Shown here: positions 47,401 to 57,704 of the stretch, piece after piece
How positions within the stretch are numbered: the first letter of the stretch is position 1
How the letters are laid out: each line of letters begins with the position of its first letter
DNA from: Ciona savignyi
Taxonomy: Eukaryota; Chordata; Ascidiacea; Phlebobranchia; Cionidae
Length of the DNA: 64,000 bases
Reading direction: 5' to 3'
Assembly: GCA_000149265.1 (NCBI GenBank)
Contig: CH001286.1
Location: 261,784-325,783 of the forward strand
Translations under genes and position numbers: made by a program
Notes under the pieces: generated by a model
The model's database searches: none
What the model saw: only the letters and a program-made list of their open reading frames with translations
Told to the model about the DNA's origin: nothing

Positions 47401-50400
47401 GTTGCGTCTTTTGCGCTTAGAGTTTTGCGCTTTCCAACAACCTTGTTTAATGGCCAGCAGTGCGAACTGTCTGTCGAGGTGTACTACATACAATACGCTA
47501 TTACGAGTGGGCGCTCTTTTATAAAATATAAAAGATCATTGCGATCAAAATATTGCTAAAAACTGCGACAGACGTTACTTTTTCTACTTGTCACTGACAC
47601 TTAGTACTCAATACTGAATATGCAAGAAACATACGATACATTGATGAAAGGTACAACGAGATTTCTTCTCCACAATACCATCTGTGTTTTATGTGCATGC
47701 GTCATGTTATTGTCGAAACGTGATTGAGCAGTCAAAAGTAAAAATCCAAGGCGCGGGGTTCAGGCCACAGCCTCCCTTTGAGACCACGTTTTAATACCAC
47801 TCCTAGCACTGTTTATCTAACGAAACCAGAAGCAGAATTGAATTAGTTAACATTTTTGTATTTTGCTATGTTCGCATAAAATCAAGAATAAAAGAACCTT
47901 CTATGACGTTCTCGTATTGCAATGGTCATATAGTAGTACTGTTAGCTAGGAAATTGTCAGTCCAGACCAAACAATAGATGACACAAATTCAAACAAATAC
48001 GAAACGCTACTAATCCATTCAGGTCGAACAACGGCAAAGGCACGAAAACCATTAGTGCCAAAAATTGTACAGAGAGATCCGCAGGTATTTTAAAATCTTA
48101 AAATAATAGTGCACAACGCAAAGTGACGGTGCATATAAGGTAAGGTTGCAAACACATCATCACATCAACCAATCTATTACACAGATGTTCCTATTTATTC
48201 AAGCAGTGGTTTCGAATCAAAGTCCAAAATCTTATATATAGCCGTTTAAACATTAAATGTAGATCTATGATATGTTCTTATATAACAATCCGGCCCATAA
48301 GTTAGGGAACGGTAGGTAGTATAAATAAAGGTTATGCTATGTTAATAATCGTATTGTAACAGAACATTACATAACATTCAATATATTCTACATGGCAATT
48401 GTAAGATTGAAACAAAGTTATGTTTAATGTAACAACTGGTTACCTTGTTTGGTCGTTGATTAATAGCTGGCCTTAGCTTCTGCATAGCAAAACTCAGGTG
48501 TTTGCAATTGTGCAGTTCGAGTTCACCAAGGTCGTTCATACGTCGCACCACATACTCAGTAAGGTTGGTCATGTCCAGGTCATACAATTTTAACTGCTTG
48601 ATCTAAAAAAAATTGTTAATTTTGAAATCCATACATTAAAAGAATGTGCCAGTTATTTATTTCAGAGATTAAAATTTAAGTTAATGCATTAACAAGCAGT
48701 GAGGGCAATATTTAACCAATCCCTTTGTGCAAAACTAACAAAGTTTGGTTATTTTCAAAGTGAAAGTGTTTTTACACTGTTTTTAAAATCTTATTTCCAC
48801 AGGATATTTTTGTTTTGATTTTTTAAACTAACCTTGGGATTGGTTGAATGTTGTAAACCACGGAAGAATATTAGAGCTTCAGTTGTGAATGTCACATCCA
48901 AGTTGTGAGATGCTGAACACGACTTTAATGAAAAAGCAACGTCGTGGGCTTTGGAGGGATCACTTGAAAGTTTTAATTTTACGTCTCTTGGAAGGCGCTC
49001 ATCGAATGTGGTGGATATGTCCTTGTCATTAGATTCATTGACCCAACCAGCTACTTTAATGAGTGTGTCATTGTCACATAAATTCTGACATGAAACTATT
49101 TCTAAAAGCATCTTTTTCTTCATCCCAAAATCTGTAATCAATGAAGTTGAGAAGATGTCTCTCATCTCCTTGTAAGCAGAGGAGTTACAAAGACCAAACA
49201 TGAATCGAACAACAACATCCCAGTGAACATCTTCAAATATTGAACGGTTCTTCTCAAGTGATTTATATGGCATAAACAGCATTATATAAATCGCACAAAA
49301 GAATTCTTGTAAGGTAAGATGGGCAAAGTAACTACGCTTCTTACCATCAAGGATTTTCATTTTTATCCGTGATGATTGTTCAACATACGTATGCAGAAAG
49401 TTTGCGACCACTGGATCCGGGAGATCCACTTCCTCAAAGTCGTTTTTGTCAAACACAACCTTCTTTTTTTCAAATCCTCTGAATGCCAGTTCAGTGAGTT
49501 TCATCAACTGCGACATGAGCTCTGATTCGTTCATATTTTTTAAATGTCGAGAAGAAATGTACTTGGTAAGTGTTGAGATTAACACTTGCGTCATTGAATT
49601 TATGTCACCAACTCCAGAGAGAAGGCTGTCAATGATATAAATGCAATTGACTGGTACATAGCACAAAGCGGATAGGTTTGCCTTTTGTTCGAGTAACTCC
49701 TCAATCCCAGGATACTTTTTCTCGCCACAAATTTGTTTAATTAGTTCCTCTTGTGCGGGTTTATCTAGCCCAAGTACTTCAAGAACTATAGTTGGACGAT
49801 AATCTTGGTGTATCTGATAAAATTGACCTGGTCTAGAAGTTACTAATTTAATAGCATTTGGTAGGAGAGTAGCATTAAACAAGTTCTTGATGATGTCCAC
49901 TGGTTTCTCTTTTGTATCTAATTGACAGCAATGGGTGGTGGTGGAGAAGGGAACTCCAGCTTCATCCAAGCCGTCCATCACGATGACAACATTTGCATTA
50001 TTCTGCAACTCTTGGGTTATGGCTTTGTATTGTGTGTCAGAGTAGGCCTGGCCTGGCAAGCTGTTTTCAATAAGAAACTGGCTAACCGAAACATCTTTAT
50101 TAAAATTCACATTTCTTATTAAGATGTAAAACAAATATTGGGTGCCAGGAAGAATTAATTTAGCCATGATGGACTGAGTTACCATCTGTGTCAATGTTGT
50201 TTTCCCGATTCCCGATAATCCGATAAGACCAACAATGTTACCATGCTTTTTTATATACGCTTTCTTAGAGTTTTCATCTTTGAACTTGAGTTTAGCATCC
50301 TTTGTTGCAATTTTCTTTGCTGTATGGAATATTTGGTTAATCGAAATTCTTTGGTCAGTTGTTCCATATACTCTTTGCGCGTGCTTTCGTTCCATACACA

Positions 50401-50659
50401 TTCTCCATTCCAACGAAGATGCTTCAGTCTGCCAATCATCATCTGCATGTTGTTTGACTTTGCAAATTTGAAGATTGACTCTTTCTATGATCCGTTCTAT
50501 ATCAATTGGCAGTAAAAATTGCTCGCTCACTTCTTTTGCATTATTGTGTAATTTCTCTTGCAATTCTTTAGCTGTAACATAGATTGTTACCAGAAAAACT
50601 GTCACTATTTTATTGAACAATGATGTATCTTTAAACAACCATTTTTTTATTTGTACCTT
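32419..50659 (-). CDS. NACHT-LRR (NLR) receptor gene, multi-exon
   Basis: Minus-strand gene assembled from splice signals. Exons: about 50659-48833 (NACHT), 48602-48444, 41879-41721, 38691-38563, 38350-38312, 37339-37199, 36477-36313, 34572-34438, 34211-34176, 33471-33331, 32976-32812 and terminal 32499-32419. Every small exon is a multiple of three and begins and ends in phase 0, so the frame holds throughout, giving roughly 1000 residues. NLRs are cytosolic sensors: the LRR part senses ligand, and the NACHT NTPase drives oligomerisation. The N-terminal effector domain (CARD, DEATH or other) is not found; a Q-rich exon upstream at 54.5 kb is a weak candidate. Introns are filled with transposons and a satellite. 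Exon calls are by eye, without transcript support. Confidence 0.75.
32812..34572 (-). CDS. NLR LRR cassette 2 (exons b2-c2-a2-d2)
   Basis: Exons b2 34572-34438 (DLVVDDFYGKWDEQDG, TWTVSIFDK, LQLEPGK), c2 34211-34176 (ITRLCLNSCAPQ), a2 33471-33331 (DIAGYLQPHMEALDELRL, NERQNK) and d2 32976-32812 (MKLRMNNYGLLPDEVF, LGKISKLDLGI, IKQLPSPQ). All phase 0 with standard donors and acceptors. Exon d2 is the most divergent of its type. Confidence 0.8.
35838..36080 (-). mobile_element. Degenerate SINE in NLR intron
   Basis: Minus-strand remnants of SINE words: TTTGGTAGAACCCAATAATC, GCAATGTGCCTGGTCAGAAC, TTCATGTTTATCCCTC. Heavily mutated. Confidence 0.5.
36313..38691 (-). CDS. NLR LRR cassette 1 (exons b1-c1-a1-d1)
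   Basis: Four phase-0 exons: b1 38691-38563 (DLVVVGGGGWLEQSG, TWTVYGHDE, RILQLESGK), c1 38350-38312 (ITGLSLQADDDYQ, only 13 codons), a1 37339-37199 (DIAGYLQPHMEVLDELQL, KERQNK) and d1 36477-36313 (GAEKALGDCLCNISKL, AVQQLPNPQ). The order and sequence repeat in cassette 2. Introns of cassettes 1 and 2 also share sequence, so the duplication was genomic. Confidence 0.8.
39398..41240. repeat. 28-bp satellite in NLR intron, split by an assembly gap
   Basis: Tandem 28-bp units starting GTGACGTGTATCACAAATG and finishing GGATTAAG, at 39398-39646 and 40647-41240. Right of the gap the variants GTGATGTG and AAAAGTGG recur in a fixed order about every 180 bp, a higher-order repeat. The array is probably longer than assembled. 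Confidence 0.92.
40006..40646. other. Assembly gap (N)
   Basis: 641 unresolved bases inside the satellite. Confidence 0.99.
41721..41879 (-). CDS. NLR LRR exon d0
   Basis: 53 codons after TTTCGCAG: INLYINSDLDDDGAKALGDC, NISKLRI, AIQQLPNPQ, donor GTAAGT. Same type as 36477-36313 and 32976-32812. Confidence 0.82.
42466..42986 (-). pseudogene. hAT transposase remnant
   Basis: Minus strand: AKYYSFIADETTDSSTVEQF and CVRYVEKN, then TLFGVIKSSL, matching the N-terminal part of the hAT (DUF4371-type) catalytic region, with the first catalytic aspartate in ADETTD. After a frameshift near 42770 the family block YDGLANMQGKANGVQ appears, and after another GHQVNFVLQDLVNES (a decayed histidine block). Both ends are missing. 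It lies in an NLR intron. Confidence 0.78.
43020..43865. other. NLR intron, no gene seen
   Basis: AT-rich non-coding sequence without recognisable elements. Confidence 0.4.
43866..44348 (+). repeat. LTR-like fragment related to the solo LTR at 51 kb
   Basis: Shares CAACGTTTGACGTT, AACACACGAATAA, TCGCGTCG..ATAAC and GGCTTAACTCGTGC-like words with 51024-51538 in the same order. Its right end is interrupted by a hAT MITE at 44349. Diverged, and no target duplication found. Confidence 0.55.
44349..44804 (+). mobile_element. hAT-type MITE, copy 2
   Basis: Exact 8-bp target duplication CGGACGGA at 44341-44348 and 44805-44812; ends CAGGCCCGGTGCTAGG and CCTAAAACCGGCCCTG. Strongly similar to 10523-10995 but lacking its (AT)n run. 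Confidence 0.88.
45291..46819 (+). mobile_element. HLR copy E, complete, in NLR intron
   Basis: CTAGAGAGTGTCAACCACG start and the GTCCCATTT-TTCC-AAATGGGAC hairpin plus CCATAATT end. Three to four internal units of about 335 bp; a perfect GGGGAATTCCCC at 46278 and variants near 45940 and 46612. Confidence 0.75.
46820..48440. other. NLR intron, mostly featureless
   Basis: No gene seen. About 47500-47580 belongs to the dispersed repeat also at 905-1020 and 53850-54010. Confidence 0.4.
48444..48602 (-). CDS. NLR LRR exon a0
   Basis: 53 codons, phase 0 both sides: IKQLKLYDLDMTNLTEYVV, LGELELHNCKHL, ending PAINQRPNK at a GTAACC donor. Same exon type as 37339-37199 and 33471-33331, which end in ERQNK. 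Confidence 0.8.
48833..50659 (-). CDS. NACHT exon of the NLR gene
   Basis: One exon of about 610 codons. Numbering from the TTG-initiated ORF (MFKD): Walker A GLSGIGKTT at 140-148, Walker B VVIVMDGLDEAG at 217-228 with the acidic pair typical of NACHT rather than NB-ARC, sensor TSRPGQ at 267-272, and a winged-helix/HD region ending in HLTLQEFFCAIY at 440-451, a block found in most NLRs. All ATPase residues look intact. It ends TNPK at an AAG/GTTAGT donor. The 5' edge is a guess at a TTATTAAG acceptor, as no good ATG exists; an upstream exon must supply the start. Confidence 0.88.
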
Positions 50660-50867
50660 AATAACAGAAAATTAAGTTTCTATGTCTAGAAACTACACTT
50701 TATGATAAATCAAAGAAATTACTAACTACATAAAAATCAGGATTAATAACAAGTTTTCATTTGTATTTCGGACTCTTCATTTTCTGCTTATTAAAGCAAT
50801 ATGTATATCTTTTAGGAAGGAGTTAAATATATTTCATGTAAAATGTTAACCATGCTGTCAAAATTAG

Positions 50868-51683
50868 GATAGGATAGGATATTCATCTTTATCCCCGTGA
50901 ATGGGCAAACCAAGGGGGTTATCACACGGGCAATCGTCAGATCACCTCGCGCTCATCACCGGGTTACCGGAGCTATTGCAGTGTGTTGTGTAGATACGCA
51001 CGTTCTTTCAATTTGGTAGAACCTGCAACGTTTGACGTTTATTGAGGAGGTTTTGCCCTCTGTGGGTGCACCTTGGCGTTATGGATGGACGCTCCGTGCT
51101 TCAGCATGGCTCAAATATCCTGACCCCGAATCCGACTCCAAGGATCGAATCCACGCTAGTTGGAAGTTAGTTGTTTATTGTCTAACGTTGTCAATACGAA
51201 CACACGAATAAATCAATGCGCTTTCCTCGGGAATCGATTCGCTGGACCGACTGAATCGCGTCGGAATAACTGCGCAATGCGATTAATAGCCTGTCCGTTT
51301 TCCTTGGGCTTGTTAACTAGTGCTTTGTTCAATCCGGGAGCTGCGACTTTTGCCTGGCCTAGATTGACGTTCCCGGCCGCGAATTCGAGTTGGTAAGCCA
51401 ACCGAACTGATGCGTTGTTTGTTCCCCTCTCAGCTGGCACTTCTCCCACTCAAGTCCCGTCAGATCAAGAAGTCGACAACGCACGATTTCTTCGTTGCAC
51501 ATAAACAGGCCTGAGGCAACTTGTGCGAATCCGCTGCAGAACCCATTAATCCGCTGGGTTAAGGCAATGTCCGTAAAGTGCCTTGCCCAAGGACACAACC
51601 GACTAGCTAGCGACCAGTTTCGCACCTGCTACCTGTCGATTGAAAGGCGACGCACTTAACCGCTAGGCCAACATGCCGGGCAT
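50868..51683 (-). mobile_element. tRNA-derived SINE split by a solo LTR
   Basis: On the minus strand the SINE head is at 51683-51544 (tRNA-like, GCCTAGCGGTTAAGTGCG) and the body and tail at 51023-50868, the tail ending in repeats of ATCCT. The LTR at 51024-51538 separates them with a 5-bp duplication. This is the best-preserved SINE copy in the window. Confidence 0.85.
51024..51538 (+). mobile_element. Solo LTR (515 bp) inside a SINE
   Basis: Begins TGCAACGTTTGACG, ends AATCCGCTGCA, flanked by GAACC on both sides (51019-51023, 51539-51543). TG...CA ends and a 5-bp duplication indicate an LTR left after recombination of a full element. Superfamily unknown. Higher GC than its surroundings. Confidence 0.82.
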
Positions 51684-51689
51684 CTTTAT

Positions 51690-52880
51690 TTACTTTTACT
51701 TTAATTATAATTGCCATTCTATAGTTAATCTATATTAACACCATAACGGAAACTGTTACATCATTTAAACTTTGAAGGTTCAGGAGTTTAAACAATAAGG
51801 TTACGTTTTACTGTCTATTCCGTTTGGTGTTTGATGGTTTGGTCAGCGCAAGAAAAGGGTGCCTGTGTGCACCGCGTAGTTGCTGGGCCAGTATGATTGC
51901 AGATTTTATCATTGGCTTTTTGAGTTCGTTTGCAAAAAAATAAAATTCTCTTTAGTACTCTGCCTTGGTAGGTGCCGGCTTTAAACCTTTTTGTCTCAAA
52001 TGAAGCTAGCTTCACTATAAAAGTCAGACAGATTATTCATTAAGGGGAAAGTGTAGATGTCACAAAGTTGACAGCACATAGCAATTGCTGCTCGGAGCTT
52101 GGGGCGACGCAGAGATTGTAGTTGACGCCACAAAGCATTTTAATTTCCCTTGGTCTAACTTGCATTCGGTTCATCAATCAACCTCGGTGAGGTCTATCAT
52201 CGGCGAATGGTTTGTGTTTTTTAGATTCTATGTTATTTGCTGGGGTTTTAGCCTCCGCTACGGCCTAGCTTACGTTCTCGGCAAGGCAACATGGCAGGGT
52301 AAATTGCCTTCCTATACGCTCGGCTATCCGTACACAATTCAGCTTTTAACAGCTTAGAACATACGAAGGCATTGTTTTGGGGTTCATATGAAACTTAACG
52401 CCCTTACCACGGTAAGGTGGAAAACTCAAGATTAAACATAATTTTAATGCTTATTCCTGGGGAACTGATTTTTGGTCAACATACAACATAGTCAGTTTCA
52501 AGATTGTTGTAATGTATAAAAACTCCTTTAAGGTCTACATACCATAGTTGACCTATCAATTCACCACAAATAGTTACAGTCAATCTCGGTTTTACATGTA
52601 AGATAACTAAAAATATTTCGCGTGGTGTTAAACAAGTTTTCAACAAACAAGACCAACAAGGCTGTCAAAGTAATATTATGCAATTTCCTGTATGTAATCG
52701 TATGCAACATCGCAAGCCGATGGCATTATTATTTTAAGGGCCTTTTTTGTTGAGGTTTATAAGTAAAACCCGTGTAATCTGTTTTACACACAAGGAAATA
52801 AAACATTGCGCTTTGTGTTAAACAAGGTACCAAATAAAGACTAAGGTTGTCAAAGTACTCGTATGGAACTTTTCCAGCTG
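51690..52880. other. Non-coding, faint long tandem similarity
   Basis: No gene seen. About 52600-52700 and 52780-52880 share GTTAAACAAG, CAAACAAGAC-like and GTCAAAGTA words, suggesting an old duplicated unit of about 190 bp. Confidence 0.35.
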
Positions 52881-52889
52881 GCAGCACTT

Positions 52890-53070
52890 TATCGCTTATA
52901 AATACTCGCGTTAGGGTACACCGGGAGCAAGGTACAAGGTAATCTGTAATGTCTAAAACTTATTGCTCCCGGCTGCTAGATGATGATTTACCCATTAATC
53001 TAAATTATGTTTTTGACAGCGCAGTCCGCGATTTGATAAGACAAAAGTGGTTCCAGGTGGTAAGTAATGA
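52890..53070 (+). promoter_or_regulatory. Candidate promoter and first exon of an unknown gene
   Basis: A TATA-like CTTATAAATACTCG at about 52895 is followed about 50 bp later by ATG at 52949 and a short frame, MSKTYCSRLLDDDLPINLN through DLIRQKWFQV, ending at a GTAAGT donor near 53060. The coding stretch is unfamiliar and no next exon was found. Could be chance. Confidence 0.28.
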
Positions 53071-53270
53071 AATTAGGGGTCTTTTGGTTGTTGGTATGTC
53101 ACCAAGCCTGACTTTATTCAGTTTGTTGTTAGGTTTTACAGAATACACATTCATGCACATAATAAAGCATTCTTTAACTCTTCCACAAATATTCCAGAGA
53201 AATTGCTCGGATGCATCTAAACACTATATTTGTTATGACCAAAGCAGACTAAAAGGAATATCATGAAATT

Positions 53271-53849
53271 TATCAACGTCGGAAATTTTTCACATGGGAA
53301 ATGCCGGGGAAACTCCCTTGATGTATTTCTAATGGTGTAGTAGTATCTAATTTCTGAAGTAAGTATCTTTTCTTGGAAACAATTTTTTAGGCAAAGTACC
53401 TTCAGAAACATATGTTAGGGATCGCTCTGGTAAGTTTTGACGGAAAATCGGATAAAATGAAATATTTATTACACGAATTCTACCCCTTACTTTCTGGGTC
53501 AGTAATTAACTGACGATATCAAGAGGATCGATATTTATTGGAACCACAAAAAGCTTGCTTATTTACCCGAACCTCTCAGGAGCATAATTAGTACATTTAA
53601 AAGCCAATACTGTAATGGATTGGTTGGTGTAATGCTTTGGGGTTAATGTTGTTTTGGTTTTGTTTGTTATATTTTTTAAGTTTTTCACCTTATGTGTCAT
53701 TTTGCACTTATCTATGGTCACTGTGTACAAAAGTTGCACAGTAATTTCCTTCCTTGAGCTTTGAGTATCGTGGTTGAGTATATTGATTATTGTATGGCGT
53801 ATTATTTATTGGACGGTATATTGAGTATTGTACCTTGTTTTGATTGATA
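53271..53849. other. No gene seen
   Basis: AT-rich non-coding sequence. Confidence 0.4.
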
Positions 53850-54010
53850 TCGAGTACCGCTATCGGATACCAGTTGACGTTTGTCGCAGTTTTTATTATA
53901 CTTTTAGCCGTGTTAATCTGTTACGTTTTATTAAATCGCCCTATCGTAATGGCGTATTATTTATAGTAGACTAAGGCAGACGGGTCTCACGATTGGCCGT
54001 TAGAACGGGG
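53850..54010 (-). repeat. Dispersed repeat, minus copy
   Basis: Reverse complement of the unit at 905-1020 (shared ATAGGGCGATTTAATAAAA, CGTGAGACC.GTCTGCCTT). The start of the minus ORF 54192-53971 lies outside it, so that ORF is partly repeat-derived. Confidence 0.5.
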
Positions 54011-54479
54011 TTCTGGGACCACACTCTTCGAGGGGCAAAAGCCGTAACAATACTACATTTTAAACTATTACTTTTCATTGTGCCCTGTCCTTTAGTATTT
54101 TGAACTAATTCCTCTAAATCATCCGATATGTTAAGGATGTTATTAAAAAGGAGCGTAGAAGAGTTAACATGGTCATTCAGCATTACCGTCATGTTATACT
54201 TGTTTGATTTTATTTAAGTGCATGGTATTTTTTGTTAAATATGAAGCGAAGCTTGATTTAGGGTGGCAATGCAATCGTGGACTAAACTAAGGTTAATTTA
54301 CAATTTCTAAGATTTGTGTTCATCGCTTTCTAGATTTAATAAATTTAACAAAATATTCTACGAGTCTTGTCATGCAGCATCGTGTCAAACTCTGCTATTC
54401 TTCACTTCGTTATAATGGTTTTAAATAGCCTAACTAAGTAAAGTAATTTATGATACAACGACAAACATTAATATTGTCA

Positions 54480-54764
54480 CTAATACTTGCCTAGTGGTTG
54501 AATGTTTAGACGCGGGGCGTGTTGAACCTGTTGTTGGGTTTCTAGAAGTTGGCGTGATTGATCTGCTTGTATCTGGTTTTGTTGAGGATGTTGTAGGTTT
54601 TGTGGTTGTTGTAGTATTTGTAGAAGTTGCTGTTGGTTTTGGTCCTGGGTTCGTTGAAGTTCTTGTTGGTTTTGTAACAATTGTTGTGCAGATAGGTCGT
54701 TGTAATGAACATGTAAGTCTTGAATTTGCGCCCCTTCTGGAATATCAATGAAAGGTGGTATCTC
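54480..54764 (-). CDS. Glutamine-rich exon, gene unknown
   Basis: After a good acceptor (TTTTATACAG) the minus strand reads EIPPFIDIPEGAQIQDLHVH and then about 60 residues dominated by Q, L and N (QNQQELQRTQDQNQQQLLQ), likely a coiled coil or low-complexity linker. It can end at a TAG at 54480, or splice at AG/GCAAGT (54491), a strong GC-AG type donor. Its strand and place upstream of the NACHT exon make it a possible NLR 5' exon, but the phase at the GC donor (1) does not fit the phase-0 frame of the NACHT exon, so the link is unproven. Confidence 0.4.
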   Translation of the reverse strand, partial: EIPPFIDIPEGAQIQDLHVHYNDLSAQQLLQNQQELQRTQDQNQQQLLQILQQPQNLQHPQQNQIQADQSRQLLETQQQVQHAPRLNIQPLGKY

Positions 54765-56470
54765 CTGTATAAAAACAGAATTGTAATTAAAATGAATTTT
54801 AACATTTTTATCAATTCTATGTTGGAAAATGTATCGGTATTAAACATCACTTTCAATTAAGAAAGTATGCGAGGTACTTTTGCACAAATAAGATTTGATA
54901 GAATCAAAAATCGCACCAATTGCAAAAATAGATTTGCAAACAACCGGGCTCATTTATAATCGCAATACCAATGTTTATAAAATGTGTATTTCGATAATAC
55001 ATGCTTTAGTACAATTTAACAATTAACGCATGAAAAGCCTCTATTAAAATAAATTAAAAAATGTAAATTGTTGTTTATTTAAATGTGAGGATATTTACGT
55101 ACATAAATCTACGTTTCCAGATTAACGATATACATTCAAAACAAGAACTAAATATTTATTTTTTTTATTTTTTATCTCACCAAAAATAAATGTGTGGCTG
55201 TGTATAACAACTTAGTGGGTAATTTTTTAACCCACCAGTTAAAGAATTTCGGCTGAATTCTCTAGTTTATGTAGGTAGCTAACAATATTGTTAAGAATAA
55301 GAAAATATGTAACTAAAAACGATTTCGAAATATTTCGCATTGCATTGAACTTGATATCGTGGAAAATTAATATTTAATATTTTAGAAAATACGAGTTGCC
55401 AAAGTAACCAATAGCAAGTCCAATTAAGCATTACAAACAATTTTTTCACTTTTTATTATTTTTTCTTGCTGGGAAATTTTTGTTGAGAAGTTTCGAGCAA
55501 AAAAACGTTTATTTAGTCAGGGTTTTATGAATGTTGAAGATGAGTGGCTAAGTAGACAAACAGCCCAGGATAAATTTCCCCTAGAAAAGTAAAAAGAAAA
55601 TAAAATCCAGTTTTTGTGTGGTTTTCGACGCCAATATAGCATAAAAGCCTGATATCTCGGGCCTGGATAGGAGTATGTACTCGATAGTTGATATTAAGTG
55701 GTATTTGTATCAAACTATACTAGAAAACAACAATGGACTTCAAATAACATGGAAAGTTACCTTAGAAAATCCTCTAAAATAAAATATGCAAAAAGGATAG
55801 ATAAATATATAGATATATAAATGAGAGCGCCCCCTACCCCCCACTAAAACTATCAATCTCAATGACACTCTCTATCAAATTAAAAAAATGTTCCATCAAG
55901 TTGCTTTTTTTGAGGTGTTAGCTAGAAATATTTTGGATGCAATGACAAATTATGAGTAAATTAGGGGAAATGAGACAGACTAAGTAATGTAAGCAATTTT
56001 GCGATTTTTTCAGTTCCGATTATTTTTTAAACACTTAAAGCTCACTTGCCTGGTTAAACACTTAAACCAGTTAAACACTTAAAGCTAACACAAACCGTCA
56101 AAGAATTTTAATTTGAACGAAAAAGATTTGAATTCCTCATACCCTCCATGATCCCTTTTCCGGTAACCCCCCAAAACTCAAACAAGTGTTCAATCTGCTT
56201 TAACGCCTTATAATAAAATGAATAATAAGTTAATATAAAGTGTTAGCTGATATAAATTTAATATGTAATGTCAAATTGAGTGTAGTGTAAATCATGTTGA
56301 TAAAACTCCCGTCAGAAGCCAAAATATAAGCCCGATTTTTCGCATTTTAGGCATTCGGCTGCGGATTTTTTTTTAATTTTTTTTCTAATACAAATGTAAA
56401 CAGAATAATATCAAATTAAAAATATTAAAGAAAAATATCAGTTTACCCCAAAGAGCCCTTATAATGTATG
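54765..56470. other. No gene seen
   Basis: Very AT-rich, with short homopolymers. The minus ORF at 55713-55525 has no recognisable content. Confidence 0.4.
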
Positions 56471-56479
56471 CAAACAATC

Positions 56480-56760
56480 CATTGAAATTAGCTTTTTGGA
56501 GAATAGCCATTAAACGGTTTTTCCAATTTTGATAAGATTTTGTAAAATGTAAGTGTGTTTATCTACTGCTTTGCCAATTAGAAGAAAACAAAATAATTAC
56601 ATAGGGAAATACCCTAAAACTGAAGATAGGCAAGGCATGTGTCCCCGACATCTACCAGAAGATGTAATAAAAACGCGTTAAAACTTTGGCATTTGTTAGA
56701 CAACATGGTCTAGATATGCAAAAAATGTGGGTTATTTATCCAGGGCAATTTCCCTTGGGT
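56480..56760 (-). mobile_element. HLR fragment G
   Basis: Carries one internal unit of the family on the reverse strand: CCCCGACATCTACCAGAAG, TAGACAACATGGTCTAGAT and a worn GGGCAATTTCCCTTGGG. Neither terminus is present. Confidence 0.65.
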
Positions 56761-57234
56761 ACCGTGGTCCAGTCGCATGGACTGCAATAGATGTATCTTT
56801 AAAAAAATTAGAATGGTTTTCCTTTAAAAAACAATTAAAGAATCAATATTTGCTGACTTATATTACTTAAATATTATACTGTAACTATCCAATGCCTTAG
56901 CAATATTGTAATTTCATTAATTTAGATTTTCTAGACCTCGATCATTTTAACACTTTGTAAATCATTGTTATATATTCATTATGCATTTTGTTTGTTTTCT
57001 TTTTTGGGGGTTTTGTTAAAGTTTTTGTCATTTTAACGTTTTTGCACAAGTTTTTCACCCTGCTCTTCTGTTTATTTCTTATTTATTTAGTTTTTATTTT
57101 AATTTACATATATCATAAGGTGGCACCTGCTTCGATAACCGTATGGTTTCCCGGTGTCTCCTTGTTATACTTTAGTCTATTTTATTTTTGTATTGTTACT
57201 ATTTTGTTGCTGTGCGATTAACAAATAAAATATG

Positions 57235-57699
57235 TGTAACATCTCTATAGTTCCCTTTAATTTCACATCGTTTGATGCTGTTGGTGCGCCGTCCTTGTTT
57301 GCCCCTGATAATAGATCGGTCATTCCCACAAGGTCGTGACGTCACAACACGCCTTTATTTATTGCCTCGATTCCTCATTTCCTTCTTTTTATTGTGTTAG
57401 TACTGAATTTGCTAGTAACGAAACGCTTATACTGAACCTAAATGATATTTGCTACCGAACCTAACTGTACTTACCTGCAAGCTAATCAGTTGGTAAGTTT
57501 CCATGTTATTCTTTAAGCACTGATTTACTGACAATAATTTGATTGTATTTATTTTATTTATAGAAAACCGCCATTATAGACCATAAAGAAGTCGTGCGCG
57601 TTTTGGCCGATTAACGAGAGACATTCGCGTTGTTAGTAATCAACGCAGCACTAGTGTGATTCTGGGCGGAGTGCAGGTCGCCCACAAAAAGAATCTACA
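57235..57699 (+). mobile_element. Solo LTR (465 bp)
   Basis: Begins TGTAACATCTC, ends GAATCTACA, flanked by ATATG on both sides (57230-57234, 57700-57704). TG...CA ends with 5-bp duplication. No internal coding; the GC content rises inside. Not obviously related to the 51-kb LTR. Confidence 0.68.
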
Positions 57700-57704
57700 A
57701 TATG

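Noticed and set aside
52085..52357. 90-residue plus ORF
   Set aside because: No recognisable motif, no splice or promoter context, and overlaps non-coding-looking sequence.
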